From Clostridiaceae bacterium AM27-36LB (GTDB lineage: Bacteria > Bacillota > Clostridia > Lachnospirales > Lachnospiraceae): DNA of 64,000 nt. The stretch covers positions 270,813 through 334,812 of the forward strand of contig QUJQ01000005.1 of assembly GCA_003480725.1 (NCBI GenBank), read 5' to 3'. The notes beneath the pieces were generated by a model. That model saw nothing but the letters and a program-made list of their open reading frames with translations, did no database searches and was not told where the DNA came from. The position numbers and the translations under genes are program-made. Below are positions 47,881-56,430 of this stretch, in pieces (positions within the stretch are counted from its first letter, which is position 1; each line of letters opens with the position of its first letter).

Positions 47881-48927
47881 CTATTTTCTGTCAGATACAT
47901 CAACTTTTTGATGTCCTGCCGCTTTCAGTAAACGATTCATAATGGCTTCTCCAAGCCCTGGTGCTTTGAATGATTCAGAATAGATCTGCTCTACTCCATC
48001 CTCATCAAACTCCCGCAGCACCGCAAACAAATGACTGGCGATGGAAAGTTCATCCTTTCTGGTTCCGACACATTTGATATCCCCTTTAGGATAACGGGAA
48101 CGTGTCTCCTCTGTACAGATAATGCCTGTCCGACCCTTTTCTGCCTGCTCATTGATATAAGAAATCACCTGCTCCATAGGGCCTTCCACAATCTTCAAGT
48201 CCGCTTTCGGCGCATAATGGCGATACTTCATCCCCGGTGCTTTCGGATGAATATTGGAATCATTGGCGATCAGACCTCTGTCTATCTGTGCTTCTCCAAG
48301 CACGGCCTGTACCATATCCAATGAAATAAAACCAGGCCGAAGGATCGTAGGAATCTCTTCTGTCAGATCCACAATAGTGGATTCCAGTCCGATAGTGACC
48401 GCTCCGCCATCCAGGATCATCGGAATCTTACCCTGAAGATCTTCGTACACATGCTGTGCCGTGGTCGGGCTGGGTCTGCCAGATGTATTGGCACTTGGCG
48501 CTGCAATATAGCCGCCGCCCTGGCGGATCAGCTCCAGTGCAATAGGATCAGATGGCATACGAATGGCTACTGTATCAAGCCCACCCGTCGTTCCGTAAGG
48601 AACCAGATCATTTTTCTCAAGGATCATAGTCATAGGTCCCGGCCAGAATGCTTCTGCCAGCTTGTAAGCTGCCTTTGGCACTTTTTTCACGATTTTTTCC
48701 AGATGTTCCATGTCTGCCACATGAACGATCAGAGGATTATCCGAAGGCCGTCCCTTTGCCTCATAAATCTTTCTGGAAGATTCTTCATGAAGGCCATCCC
48801 CACCAAGACCGTAGACGGTCTCCGTCGGAAATGCCACAAGTCCTCCGCTTTTTATGATCTCACCCGCCCTTTTCAGAGCATCCAGATCCATGTTCTCTCT
48901 ATCTATTTTGATAACTTCTGTCTGCAA
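47881..48927 (-). CDS. L-threonylcarbamoyladenylate synthase (TsaC/Sua5)
   Basis: A 348-residue Sua5-type enzyme that makes threonylcarbamoyl-AMP for tRNA t6A37. The YrdC domain (about 10-210) has [39 protein letters not shown] and [13 protein letters not shown]; the C-terminal Sua5 domain follows ([31 protein letters not shown]). The start is a TTG at 48927 with GAGGTG 6 bases upstream; longer frames overlap the promoter. Confidence 0.93.
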   Translation of the reverse strand: MQTEVIKIDRENMDLDALKRAGEIIKSGGLVAFPTETVYGLGGDGLHEESSRKIYEAKGRPSDNPLIVHVADMEHLEKIVKKVPKAAYKLAEAFWPGPMTMILEKNDLVPYGTTGGLDTVAIRMPSDPIALELIRQGGGYIAAPSANTSGRPSPTTAQHVYEDLQGKIPMILDGGAVTIGLESTIVDLTEEIPTILRPGFISLDMVQAVLGEAQIDRGLIANDSNIHPKAPGMKYRHYAPKADLKIVEGPMEQVISYINEQAEKGRTGIICTEETRSRYPKGDIKCVGTRKDELSIASHLFAVLREFDEDGVEQIYSESFKAPGLGEAIMNRLLKAAGHQKVDVSDRK

Positions 48928-48948
48928 TGTATTCACCTCACTTTTATC

Positions 48949-48977
48949 AGTGTAGCATTCCAGACAAAAAAAATCAA
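48949..48977 (-). promoter_or_regulatory. sua5 promoter
   Basis: TTGATT, 17 bases, TACACT on the minus strand, about 20 bases before the TTG start. It is back to back with the ACT-protein promoter. Confidence 0.55.
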
Positions 48978-48985
48978 TGTTCCCA

Positions 48986-49014
48986 TTGCCCGCCATCCGT
49001 TAATTTGCTACAAT
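48986..49014 (+). promoter_or_regulatory. Promoter of the ACT-domain gene
   Basis: TTGCCC, 17 bases, TACAAT, leading to an AAGGAG ribosome site and the ATG at 49063. Confidence 0.55.
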
Positions 49015-49062
49015 GTATGTTAGCTCAGAATAATAACTTACGCAAAAAGGAGATCTTAACCC

Positions 49063-49467
49063 ATGTTAAAACAGCTTTCTATATATGCAGAGAACAAAAA
49101 AGGAACCGTTCAGCACATCACCGGTATTCTTGCTGAGCAGGGCATCAACATCTTAGGATCCGTCATCAATGACGGCACTGAGTATGGTGTGATCCGTATG
49201 ATCGTATCCGATCCGGAAAAAGCCCTCGCTTCCTTGGAAGAAGCAGACTATCTGTGCAAACTCATTGATGTCCTCGGTGTCGAAGTAGCCGATGAAGTCG
49301 GTAATCTGAACGAGCTTCTGAAAGCCCTTTCCGACAGCAATGTAAGTGCAGAGTACATTTATCTGTCCTTCAACCGTGATTCCGGAAAGCCGATCATGGT
49401 ACTCTACACCGATGATATCTATGAAGTAGAGTGCTGCCTGAAGTCCAAAGGTTTTGCAATGCTGTAA
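49063..49467 (+). CDS. Tandem ACT-domain protein
   Basis: A 134-residue protein of two ACT domains: the first (1-70) has LSIYAENKKGTVQHITGILAEQGINI, and the second begins near 72 with VADEVGNLNELLKALSDSNVSAEYIYLS. Such stand-alone tandem ACT proteins bind amino acids and are taken as regulators; the ligand is not evident. The gene is alone on the plus strand, diverging from sua5 and converging on cwlD with 3 bases between stops. Confidence 0.88.
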   Translation: MLKQLSIYAENKKGTVQHITGILAEQGINILGSVINDGTEYGVIRMIVSDPEKALASLEEADYLCKLIDVLGVEVADEVGNLNELLKALSDSNVSAEYIYLSFNRDSGKPIMVLYTDDIYEVECCLKSKGFAML

Positions 49468-49470
49468 TCA

Positions 49471-50181
49471 TCACTGATTCATATAGCTGATCATGCCCAT
49501 AGCCACTGCCCATGCGATTTTATTCTGATATCCGGGATCCTGCAATTTTTTTGCTTCCTCCCAGTTAGACAGGAATCCGCATTCTACAATGGCGATGGGC
49601 ACATTTGTTTTTTTCAGGATATAATAACTTTCATTTGCTTTTGCCTGACGCTGATTCTCTGGATCCACATAATCGATCATCTTTTTCTGTACCGATTCCG
49701 CCAGTGCTTTTCCCGGTTCTGATGTTCCATAATAAAATACCTGCGCTCCATGAACATATTCCTCATGATAACTGTTCTGATGGATGCTAATCACGCAGTC
49801 CGGCTGATTTTCATTGATAATACTGACCCGTTTCTTCAGATCCTGTACTTTTTTGTTGGATGCATCTTCCTCATACAATCCCGTATCCGTCTCTCTTGTC
49901 ATGATCACATCGATATCCTGCTGCTCCAGGATTCTCTTTACTTTACCTGCGATGACCAGATTGAGATCCTTTTCCCTGGAATCATCCACCCCGATCTTCC
50001 CTGGATCATTTCCCCCGTGTCCGGCATCAATGACCACACATTTTTTACCGGTATTTCCGGTAACATGTTCTCCAAGTGTCTGTTTCCATCCTCTCTCTGC
50101 CAACGCAATTGCACATAAAATCATCAATACCGACATGATCAATTCCAGTTTTTTTCTTTCCAAAATAAAAAACCGCCGCAT
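49471..50181 (-). CDS. cwlD: N-acetylmuramoyl-L-alanine amidase CwlD-like
   Basis: A 236-residue Amidase_3 enzyme, the same length as Bacillus CwlD, with an N-terminal membrane anchor (about 12-30). The zinc ligands and catalytic Glu are visible: VVIDAGHGGNDPGKIG, REKDLNL, SIHQNSYH and IVECGFLSN. CwlD starts muramic-δ-lactam formation in spore cortex, so sporulation use is likely. The ATG at 50181 lies inside the right arm of a terminator hairpin, and its ribosome site is weak (AAAG); a later ATG at 50136 also lacks a good site, so the start is uncertain. Confidence 0.85.
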   Translation of the reverse strand: MRRFFILERKKLELIMSVLMILCAIALAERGWKQTLGEHVTGNTGKKCVVIDAGHGGNDPGKIGVDDSREKDLNLVIAGKVKRILEQQDIDVIMTRETDTGLYEEDASNKKVQDLKKRVSIINENQPDCVISIHQNSYHEEYVHGAQVFYYGTSEPGKALAESVQKKMIDYVDPENQRQAKANESYYILKKTNVPIAIVECGFLSNWEEAKKLQDPGYQNKIAWAVAMGMISYMNQ

Positions 50182-50207
50182 AGTCTTTGTTCAAGTCTAT
50201 GCAGCGG
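50167..50207 (-). terminator. Terminator of the GH18 gene overlapping the cwlD start
   Basis: An 11-bp stem CCGCTGCATAG / CTATGCGGCGG with one G-U pair, a 13-base loop and then six T. The cwlD start codon is in the right arm. Read-through would be needed for co-transcription, and the hairpin could mask the cwlD start. Confidence 0.75.
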
Positions 50208-50267
50208 CATATCTAACTATTCAGTGGTTGTTCTGATCTGTTCCAGGTCCACATACGTCACCGGACA

Positions 50268-52040
50268 CTAATTTACATATTTCAGAATCACATCCCAGAT
50301 GCTGGCTCTCTCATACCCCAGTCTCCAGGAGGCAACGCCTGCCAGATCATACTGTTTGATGAGCTGCATCTTATCTTCGATCGAAGTCTCTTCTTCCATC
50401 CACATCTGATAGAGACTTCCGTTATAATCGATCTCCACATAATACTGCTTCGTAGTATCATCCCATACCTTCTCCGCATTATTATTGGCAACCTTCGTAT
50501 CAGCAGCATTCATACCAAGAGCTTCACTGGATACCGTTCCATCTGGATCCGTCTTCCAGAATCTGGTATAGAACGGAACCGCATTGATAACTTTTTCCTT
50601 TGGTACTTCTTCCAGCGTTCTGGTGATACCACGCTCCACAAAATCATGAGATGCTACAGAACCTGCTTCTTCAGAACCTGCGTAATGCTCGTCATAGCCC
50701 ATAATGATCACATAATCTGCCACGACTCCCTGCTCTGCACGGTCATAATGATCAGAAGATGAGGTAGGTACATAGTTATCTACCGATAATACAATACCGT
50801 TGATCCGACACATGATCGACAATTCCCGGATAAATTCAATATATGCTCTGGAGCACTCTGTCGTAATGGTCTCAAAGTCCACATTGATACCATCCAGTCC
50901 GTACTGGATCGCTGCTGCAGTCAGCTGATTGACCAGTCTCTGACGGCTGGAAGTTCTGGAAAGAGTCTCATAGGTGCTCACACCTTCCTTAAAGTTGTCC
51001 ACCAGTCCCCATACTTCCAGTCCATTCTGATGTGCATAAGTCACATAGGACTGACTTGCCAGAGAGGAAATATTACCATCTGTATCCGCAATGGAGAACC
51101 AGGTCGGAGAGATAGTATTCAGCCCCTTGGCATCCGCCACTTTATTCAGCAGCTGATCATTAGCTGCCTGGTTGGTCACCATATGCCAGGTCAGATTGAT
51201 CTTATAATCTTTGGAAATATTACTGTATACTGGCTCTTCAAATTCTGGCGCTGCAATCTCCGTCTTTGTCACTGCAGAGATTCTCTTATCCTTAATATAT
51301 CCAATGTATCCGTCTGCAGTCAGTACCCGTGTCCACTCGTCGATCTCTTCCGGCTCATCCAGCACATACATGGTATCTCCCTTATTTACTTTTGTAAGGA
51401 TCGGACACTTGATTCCCGCCTTGTTGCGGACTGCGCTTGCTTTCTGTGCAGTCACCACATCTTTGGAACCAAATTCGGTAATTACATGGACACGATTGGG
51501 TTCTTCCCAATATTCGTAATTAAACGCTGTATATTCTTTAATAAAATCCAGCGCCACATAAGCATCGCTGCCGTCTGCGCGAAGGATCACATAATCTTCA
51601 CTGTTGGTCGCCTTTGCCACTGTATAGTCAGTACTTCCCACCCCGACGCTGACCAGCTCTGTAGGAAGTGCATACAAGTAAAGGTTCTCTGTAGAATCCC
51701 AGTAAAATCTGGAATTGATATACTGATAGACGGTCTCCACATTCAGATATACTCTGCCGTCAACAAATTTTGCCTTGTCCTCCAACAGCTCATCATTCAT
51801 GATCACTGCCATACTGTCATCATCGGACAGACCAAAATATTCATTTCCATCCATCATCTCCTTGGATGGCGAATATTTATTATATAAAAATTTTCCTGTC
51901 ATAAAACCGCCCACCAGCACGATCAGTGCCAAGGCGATCAGAACCGGAAATGCCTGCGGACTGATTCTCCGACGACGTCTTCTTTTCCGCGGACGTCTTT
52001 TTGCCTGTTCCTCTCTTATCTGACGTTCTTCTCTTGCCAT
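50268..52040 (-). CDS. Glycoside hydrolase family 18 protein with SH3-like domain (SleL/YdhD-like)
   Basis: A 590-residue protein: a basic cytosolic N-terminus (RRPRKRRRRRR), a membrane anchor (about 29-50), a copper-amine-oxidase-like/SH3 region (about 80-290; ILTKVNKGDTMYVLDEP), and a GH18 barrel (about 310-585). The active-site strand reads DGINVDFE with the catalytic Glu; the third acidic position is Asn, as in spore cortex enzymes SleL/YaaH. It probably acts on peptidoglycan. The ATG at 52040 has GGAGG 6 bases upstream. It is upstream of cwlD, which supports a cortex or wall role. Confidence 0.85.
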   Translation of the reverse strand: MAREERQIREEQAKRRPRKRRRRRRISPQAFPVLIALALIVLVGGFMTGKFLYNKYSPSKEMMDGNEYFGLSDDDSMAVIMNDELLEDKAKFVDGRVYLNVETVYQYINSRFYWDSTENLYLYALPTELVSVGVGSTDYTVAKATNSEDYVILRADGSDAYVALDFIKEYTAFNYEYWEEPNRVHVITEFGSKDVVTAQKASAVRNKAGIKCPILTKVNKGDTMYVLDEPEEIDEWTRVLTADGYIGYIKDKRISAVTKTEIAAPEFEEPVYSNISKDYKINLTWHMVTNQAANDQLLNKVADAKGLNTISPTWFSIADTDGNISSLASQSYVTYAHQNGLEVWGLVDNFKEGVSTYETLSRTSSRQRLVNQLTAAAIQYGLDGINVDFETITTECSRAYIEFIRELSIMCRINGIVLSVDNYVPTSSSDHYDRAEQGVVADYVIIMGYDEHYAGSEEAGSVASHDFVERGITRTLEEVPKEKVINAVPFYTRFWKTDPDGTVSSEALGMNAADTKVANNNAEKVWDDTTKQYYVEIDYNGSLYQMWMEEETSIEDKMQLIKQYDLAGVASWRLGYERASIWDVILKYVN

Positions 52041-52093
52041 ATCCACCCTCCAGACTTTTATTATCCTTCGTATTATTTTCAACCTTTTTGCAT

Positions 52094-52102
52094 AGTATAA
52101 CA
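52094..52102 (-). promoter_or_regulatory. Extended -10 promoter of the GH18 gene
   Basis: TGTTATACT on the minus strand matches the extended -10 form (TGnTATAAT) with no clear -35 element, 54 bases before the start codon. Confidence 0.4.
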
Positions 52103-52434
52103 CAAGACCACCGTTCCCACCACCACTAAATACCGGATATGGACAGACTTTTCTTTTCTGTACCTTAAAACTAATTTCCCTGGTGATCCCGTCATTTTCT
52201 GGTGACATGCATATCATTACAGAAGAAAGTTGTGTGATATATTATAACTCATGCATATCGCCTCAGCTGCACATCCCTCCTTTGCCATTCAAAAAACAAC
52301 TTGGAAGCTTTCACAGAATCGTGAAAAGATTCAGATAAGTAGACTTACAGTTTAATTATACATACATCTGGCTGTTTTGCAAGACAGTTCATAAAAATTT
52401 CAGATTTTTTCCTTTATTTCGCTTTTGTGCACAC

Positions 52435-52463
52435 TTTACATATTTCTCTTTTTTGTTTATACT
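52435..52463 (+). promoter_or_regulatory. mecA promoter
   Basis: TTTACA, 17 bases, TATACT, with the ATG 34 bases after the -10. Confidence 0.6.
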
Positions 52464-52497
52464 ATAACAAAACTAAAAATTCGCAGGTTGTGATTGC

Positions 52498-53232
52498 ATG
52501 AAAATAGAAAAAATAAATGAAAACAAAATAAGATGTTTCCTGACCCGTGACGATCTTGAGAACCGTCACATCAAGCTCAGTGAGATTGCCTATGGAACTG
52601 AAAAAGCCCGTTCCCTGTTTCGTGATATGATGGAACAGGCATCAAGCCAGTTTGGTTTTGAGGCTGACAATATTCCATTGATGGTGGAAGCGATCCCCAT
52701 GTCCAATGAGTGCATTATTCTGGACATTACCAAAGTCGCTGACCCGGAAGAACTGGATACCCGTTTTTCCAGATTCTCCCCTGCTTCCCCGGATCTTCTG
52801 GATGATTCCCAGAAAGACATGATCCCGGACGGAGCCGATGAAGTTCTGGATCTGTTCCAGAAGCTGTTAGAGCACAGACTGAAAAATACTCCGACTGAGA
52901 AACGTGATCAGCAGGCGGAAGTTCTTGCCAATGAACTGGATATGCATAAATCGTATCTGTTCCACCGCATGAACCCGATCCTTGACGTAGCCCGGATTCT
53001 GAGCGGACATTATCATGGAGAGAATTCTCTGTATAAGAACCCGGAGACCGGAGATTATTATCTGCTGGTGAGTAAATCTGACCACAAGCCAGAAGAGTTC
53101 AACAAGGTGTGCAATATACTTTCCGAGTATGGCACCTCTGCTAAATATTCTCCTTCCGGAGAAGCTTATATGAAAGAGCACTACACACTGCTGATGGAAC
53201 ACTGTGCACTTCAGCAGCTGGCACTGATCTAA
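52498..53232 (+). CDS. mecA: Adaptor protein MecA
   Basis: A 244-residue ClpC adaptor. The N-terminal substrate domain begins MKIEKINENKIRCFLTRDDLENR, then KLSEIAYGTEKARSLFRDMMEQA. An acidic linker (about 85-130) leads to the C-terminal ClpC-binding domain with NSLYKNPETGDYYLLV and ILSEYG. MecA loads targets onto ClpCP and controls competence or stress factors in Firmicutes. The ribosome site before the ATG is poor. Confidence 0.92.
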   Translation: MKIEKINENKIRCFLTRDDLENRHIKLSEIAYGTEKARSLFRDMMEQASSQFGFEADNIPLMVEAIPMSNECIILDITKVADPEELDTRFSRFSPASPDLLDDSQKDMIPDGADEVLDLFQKLLEHRLKNTPTEKRDQQAEVLANELDMHKSYLFHRMNPILDVARILSGHYHGENSLYKNPETGDYYLLVSKSDHKPEEFNKVCNILSEYGTSAKYSPSGEAYMKEHYTLLMEHCALQQLALI

Positions 53233-53268
53233 GCTGTTTTTCTGAATCTGCAGTGCAGATTCTGCCAC

Positions 53269-53318
53269 AAAAAAGGCTGTCCGCATACTTCTTAAATGAA
53301 GTAGCGAACAGCCTTTTT
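53269..53318. terminator. Bidirectional terminator between mecA and the DUF1858 gene
   Basis: Stem AAAAGGCTGT...ACAGCCTTTTT with an inner TACTTC / GAAGTA arm; A-run on one side and T-run on the other serve both converging genes. Confidence 0.85.
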
Positions 53319-53327
53319 ATACTGGTC

Positions 53328-53531
53328 TTATTCTGCTCCCAGGAAATTGTTCAGTCTTGCAACAAGAACATCCGGATCAAGTCCATGAACCAGTGCAGCC
53401 TCTTCCAGAGTCTCTGCCTGTGCGGACGGACAACCGATGCAATGCATTCCTTCTCTCATGAGGATCGGAATGATATTCTGATCGATCTGTACCAGATCTG
53501 AGATAATCATATCTTTAGAAATCTTCTGCAT
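53328..53531 (-). CDS. DUF1858 domain protein
   Basis: A 67-residue protein with SDLVQIDQNIIPILMREGMHCIGC and GLDPDVLVARLNNFLG, the DUF1858 pattern. A CxxC pair (CIGC) may bind metal or respond to redox state. Function unknown; often near iron-sulphur or hybrid-cluster proteins. Confidence 0.88.
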   Translation of the reverse strand: MQKISKDMIISDLVQIDQNIIPILMREGMHCIGCPSAQAETLEEAALVHGLDPDVLVARLNNFLGAE

Positions 53532-53587
53532 TGTTTCTAAACCTCCTTATCAATTAACGTGGATGGCTTCATTATACGGCGATTCCC

Positions 53588-53615
53588 TTGCAAAATCAAG
53601 GGGATATGCTATAAT
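53588..53615 (+). promoter_or_regulatory. Promoter of the MerR-like gene
   Basis: TTGCAA, 16 bases, TATAAT with an upstream TGC (extended -10), 38 bases before the start codon. Confidence 0.6.
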
Positions 53616-53652
53616 AAATCTGTCTACAATTTCATAAGGTGGAGGGATGTAT

Positions 53653-54270
53653 ATGGATACCAAGCGTTACATGATCTCAGATGCTGCCAGACTGGTGGAT
53701 GTAGAAGCTCATGTGCTCCGTTACTGGGAGGACGAGCTGGAACTGCCGATCAGCCGCAACGAAATGGGTCATCGCTACTATACAGAAGATAACATCCAAA
53801 TGTTTCACCGCATTAAGGATCTGAAAGAGCAAGGATATCAGCTTAAAGCTATCAAGGTACTGTTGCCGGAGATTGAGCAGGGGCATACACCACCCGCGAT
53901 CGTTCCCGCACCGGAACCACCCATCAGTGATAAGATGGAGCAATTTCAGATGATCCTTGGAAAAGTCGTTTCTCAGGCATTAAAAGCCAACCAGCTGGAA
54001 ATGGGAAAAGAGTTGAGCCACCAGGTCTCCACTCAGGTTGTTAAGGAGATGGATTATCTGTTCCGTCTTCAAGAGGAACGAGAAGAAACACATTATAAAA
54101 ATCTTGATGCGCAGCTTCGCGCAACTCAGCAGAAAGCACAGAAGAATTTCTTCAAAAAGAAGGAAAAAAAGCCAAAAGAAAAAAAGGCTCCAAAGATAAA
54201 AGAAGAAAAACAGTCAGGATCCAGGCGACCCTGGTTTTTTGGTACACATCATCAACAACAGCCAGACTGA
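53653..54270 (+). CDS. MerR-type DNA-binding protein with coiled-coil tail
   Basis: A 205-residue protein. The N-terminal MerR winged helix (MDTKRYMISDAARLVDVEAHVLRYWEDELELP, then NEMGHRYYTEDNI) is followed by a Pro-rich linker, a helical region (about 95-160) and a very basic Lys-rich C-terminus (KKKEKKPKEKKAPK). There is no effector-binding domain. Such proteins in Lachnospiraceae resemble RacA-like chromosome proteins as well as regulators; which applies here is unclear. The ATG at 53653 has GGAGGG 6 bases before; the ATG at 53647 touches it. Confidence 0.8.
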   Translation: MDTKRYMISDAARLVDVEAHVLRYWEDELELPISRNEMGHRYYTEDNIQMFHRIKDLKEQGYQLKAIKVLLPEIEQGHTPPAIVPAPEPPISDKMEQFQMILGKVVSQALKANQLEMGKELSHQVSTQVVKEMDYLFRLQEEREETHYKNLDAQLRATQQKAQKNFFKKKEKKPKEKKAPKIKEEKQSGSRRPWFFGTHHQQQPD

Positions 54271-54285
54271 TCCAGCATGACAAAA

Positions 54286-54322
54286 CAGACCCGGAAGCCT
54301 GTAGTAACAGGTTCCGGGTCTG
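54286..54322. terminator. Hairpin between the MerR-like gene and ferredoxin
   Basis: Stem CAGACCCGGAA / TTCCGGGTCTG continuing as CCTGT / ACAGG with one bulged G, loop AGTA. It separates converging genes; a short T-run follows on the minus side. Confidence 0.75.
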
Positions 54323-54336
54323 CTTGATTGTTTGAA

Positions 54337-54507
54337 TTATTCAGCGTGAATAGCCTCGTTCGGGCACTCTGCTTCGCAGGTTCCGCACTCAAGACATGCA
54401 TCAGCGTCGATCACGTATTTTCCATCTCCCTCAGAGATAGCATCAGCCGGACAGACAGCTGCGCAGCTTCCGCACTCTACGCAATCATCAGTAATAACAT
54501 ATGCCAT
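54337..54507 (-). CDS. Ferredoxin, 2[4Fe-4S] type
   Basis: A 56-residue clostridial ferredoxin, too short to be found by usual length cut-offs. Two CxxCxxCxxxC motifs are complete: CVECGSCAAVCP and CLECGTCEAECP. It carries low-potential electrons for fermentation enzymes such as pyruvate:ferredoxin oxidoreductase. AGGAGG lies 8 bases before the ATG. It is a single-gene unit on the minus strand. Confidence 0.97.
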   Translation of the reverse strand: MAYVITDDCVECGSCAAVCPADAISEGDGKYVIDADACLECGTCEAECPNEAIHAE

Positions 54508-54623
54508 GATAATTTTCCTCCTTGTATGATTTTGAATACCTTGTATCAGGCTCTTCTACATATTCTAATATAAAAGAGCACATTATACAAGTGAAATATT
54601 TATCAAATAATTATGAATCCTTT

Positions 54624-55970
54624 CTAAACCGGTTCTCGATCCATGTCTGTAAACTTCGTCAATTCCGGAATCCAGAGCAGATTCACGGTTCCGATAGGAC
54701 CGTTTCTCTGTTTTGCAATGATCACTTCGGCCACTCGCTGCTCTGCTTCTGAAAGATCTCTGTTATAATATCCTTCACGATACAAAAACATTACAACGTC
54801 CGCATCCTGCTCAATCGCTCCAGACTCACGAAGGTCTGACAACATCGGTCTGTGATCCGGTCTCTGCTCCACCGCACGGCTGAGCTGAGATAATGCGATC
54901 ACCGGTACATTCAATTCCCTGGCCAAAGCCTTCAGTCCTCTGGAAATGTCAGAGATCTCCTGCTGACGTGATGCATTATTACCGGAATTACCGCTCATCA
55001 ACTGTAAATAGTCGATGATAACGATCTGTATATCATGCTCCATCTTCAGCTTTCTGCATTTAGAACGCATGGCTGACAGAGTAATACCCGGCGTATCATC
55101 AATAAATAACTTGGAATTTGCAATATTAGCAGAACCTTCTACCAGGTTCATCCATTCTTCATCGTTAAGCCTTCCGGTACGGATCTTCTGAGCATCTACA
55201 TGGGACTCCAGAGAAAGCATACGGTTAACCAGCTGTTCCTTCGACATCTCAAGGCTGAAGATCGCTACCGGAACATCCTTCTTGAAAGCCATATGCTGTG
55301 CCAGATTCAAAACAAATGCCGTCTTACCCATGGAAGGACGGGCTGCGATCAGAATAAGATCTGATGGCTGCAAACCAGAAGTCTTATAATCCAGATCCAT
55401 AAATCCTGTCTCAAGACCGGTTACCCGACCACGTGCACGGGATGCAGCATCGATCTTTTTCATGACATTGATAACAACCTGTCGGATCGGCACAAACTCA
55501 CCGCCTCCGCCTCGCTGTGCCAGATCAAAGACCCTCTTTTCCGCATTGGCCAGTGTATCTTCCAGCTTTTCAGAACCTGCATAACAGGTATTGGCAATCT
55601 CTTCATTCAGTCGGATCAACCGTCTGGCCACGGATTTTTCCGCAACGATCTCTGCATAATATTTAATATTTGCAGATGTTGGCACCTGAGTCATCCATTG
55701 CAGGATACGATCTGTACCACAGGCTTCCTCTGGCACTCCTTTTTCTCTCAGGCTGGTATGCAGGATCACCGGCTCCACCGGTTTTCCCGCATTATAGAGC
55801 TCCACCATGGTATCATAGACGACTCCCATCTGCTTCTGATAGAAGTCCTCCCCCGTGATCAGCTCGGAGGCAACCATGATTGCTTCATTGTCGATCAGCA
55901 TGGCTCCGATAACCGAGCTTTCCGCCTCCTCGTCATGCGGCATGACTCGTTTGATCAGCGCTTCCTCCAT
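54624..55970 (-). CDS. dnaB: Replicative DNA helicase DnaB
   Basis: A 448-residue helicase (DnaC in Bacillus naming). The N-terminal domain (RVMPHDEEAESSVIGAMLID) is followed by a linker and a RecA-like domain with Walker A ARPSMGKT, IFSLEMSKEQLVNRML, Walker B VIIDYLQLM and ALSQLSRAVEQR. It unwinds DNA at the fork. It lies 13 bases after rplI, the usual rplI-dnaB pair. Confidence 0.97.
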   Translation of the reverse strand: MEEALIKRVMPHDEEAESSVIGAMLIDNEAIMVASELITGEDFYQKQMGVVYDTMVELYNAGKPVEPVILHTSLREKGVPEEACGTDRILQWMTQVPTSANIKYYAEIVAEKSVARRLIRLNEEIANTCYAGSEKLEDTLANAEKRVFDLAQRGGGGEFVPIRQVVINVMKKIDAASRARGRVTGLETGFMDLDYKTSGLQPSDLILIAARPSMGKTAFVLNLAQHMAFKKDVPVAIFSLEMSKEQLVNRMLSLESHVDAQKIRTGRLNDEEWMNLVEGSANIANSKLFIDDTPGITLSAMRSKCRKLKMEHDIQIVIIDYLQLMSGNSGNNASRQQEISDISRGLKALARELNVPVIALSQLSRAVEQRPDHRPMLSDLRESGAIEQDADVVMFLYREGYYNRDLSEAEQRVAEVIIAKQRNGPIGTVNLLWIPELTKFTDMDREPV

Positions 55971-55983
55971 GATATCTGTTCTC

Positions 55984-56430
55984 CTATGCTTCTCTGACTA
56001 CAACTTTCAGTTCTCCGGTCACCTGTGGGTGCAGTTTGATCGGTACCAGCGTCGTTCCGACAGCTTTGATTGGATTCGGCAGTACCAGTTTTTTCTTATC
56101 AATATCCAGGTTGAGCTGCTCTTTTGCTGCCTGTGCGATCTCTTTGGAAGAGATGGAACCAAACAGCTTTCCGCCCTCTCCGGTCTTGATGGATAATGTT
56201 ACTTCTACTTTCTTCAGATCCTCTGCAAATGCCTTTGCTTCTGCCAGACGCTCTGCTGCCAGCTTATCTTCATGAGCCTTTTGCAGCTTCAGATCATTCA
56301 TATTCTTGGATGTAGCCTCCAGTCCCAGCTTCTTTGCCAGAATGAAATTTCTTGCATATCCATCACTTACATCTACTAACTGTCCCTTTTTACCTAAGGA
56401 CTTTACATCTTCCAATAAAATTACTTTCAT
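55984..56430 (-). CDS. rplI: 50S ribosomal protein L9
   Basis: A 148-residue protein starting [28 protein letters not shown], with a long linking helix and the C-terminal domain ([29 protein letters not shown]). The start overlaps the gdpP stop by one base (TAATG), so translation is coupled. The longer frame upstream lies inside gdpP. Confidence 0.96.
   Translation of the reverse strand: MKVILLEDVKSLGKKGQLVDVSDGYARNFILAKKLGLEATSKNMNDLKLQKAHEDKLAAERLAEAKAFAEDLKKVEVTLSIKTGEGGKLFGSISSKEIAQAAKEQLNLDIDKKKLVLPNPIKAVGTTLVPIKLHPQVTGELKVVVREA

Larger units (their letters stand above)
52041..52497. other. Divergent intergenic region between GH18 gene and mecA
   Basis: A 457-base AT-rich gap with a promoter on each side. 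It also holds a 10-bp direct repeat CATGCATATC at 52206-52215 and 52250-52259, each containing the palindrome ATGCAT. No RNA gene or ORF was convincing. Confidence 0.5.

Noticed and set aside
52206-52259. CATGCATATC direct repeat pair as an operator
   Set aside because: Only two copies of a near-palindromic AT-rich word; no positional logic relative to either promoter. Kept only as a note in the region entry.
53243-53261. GAATCTGCA-G-TGCAGATTC palindrome after mecA
   Set aside because: It has almost no loop and no T-run; the better terminator lies 10 bases further on.
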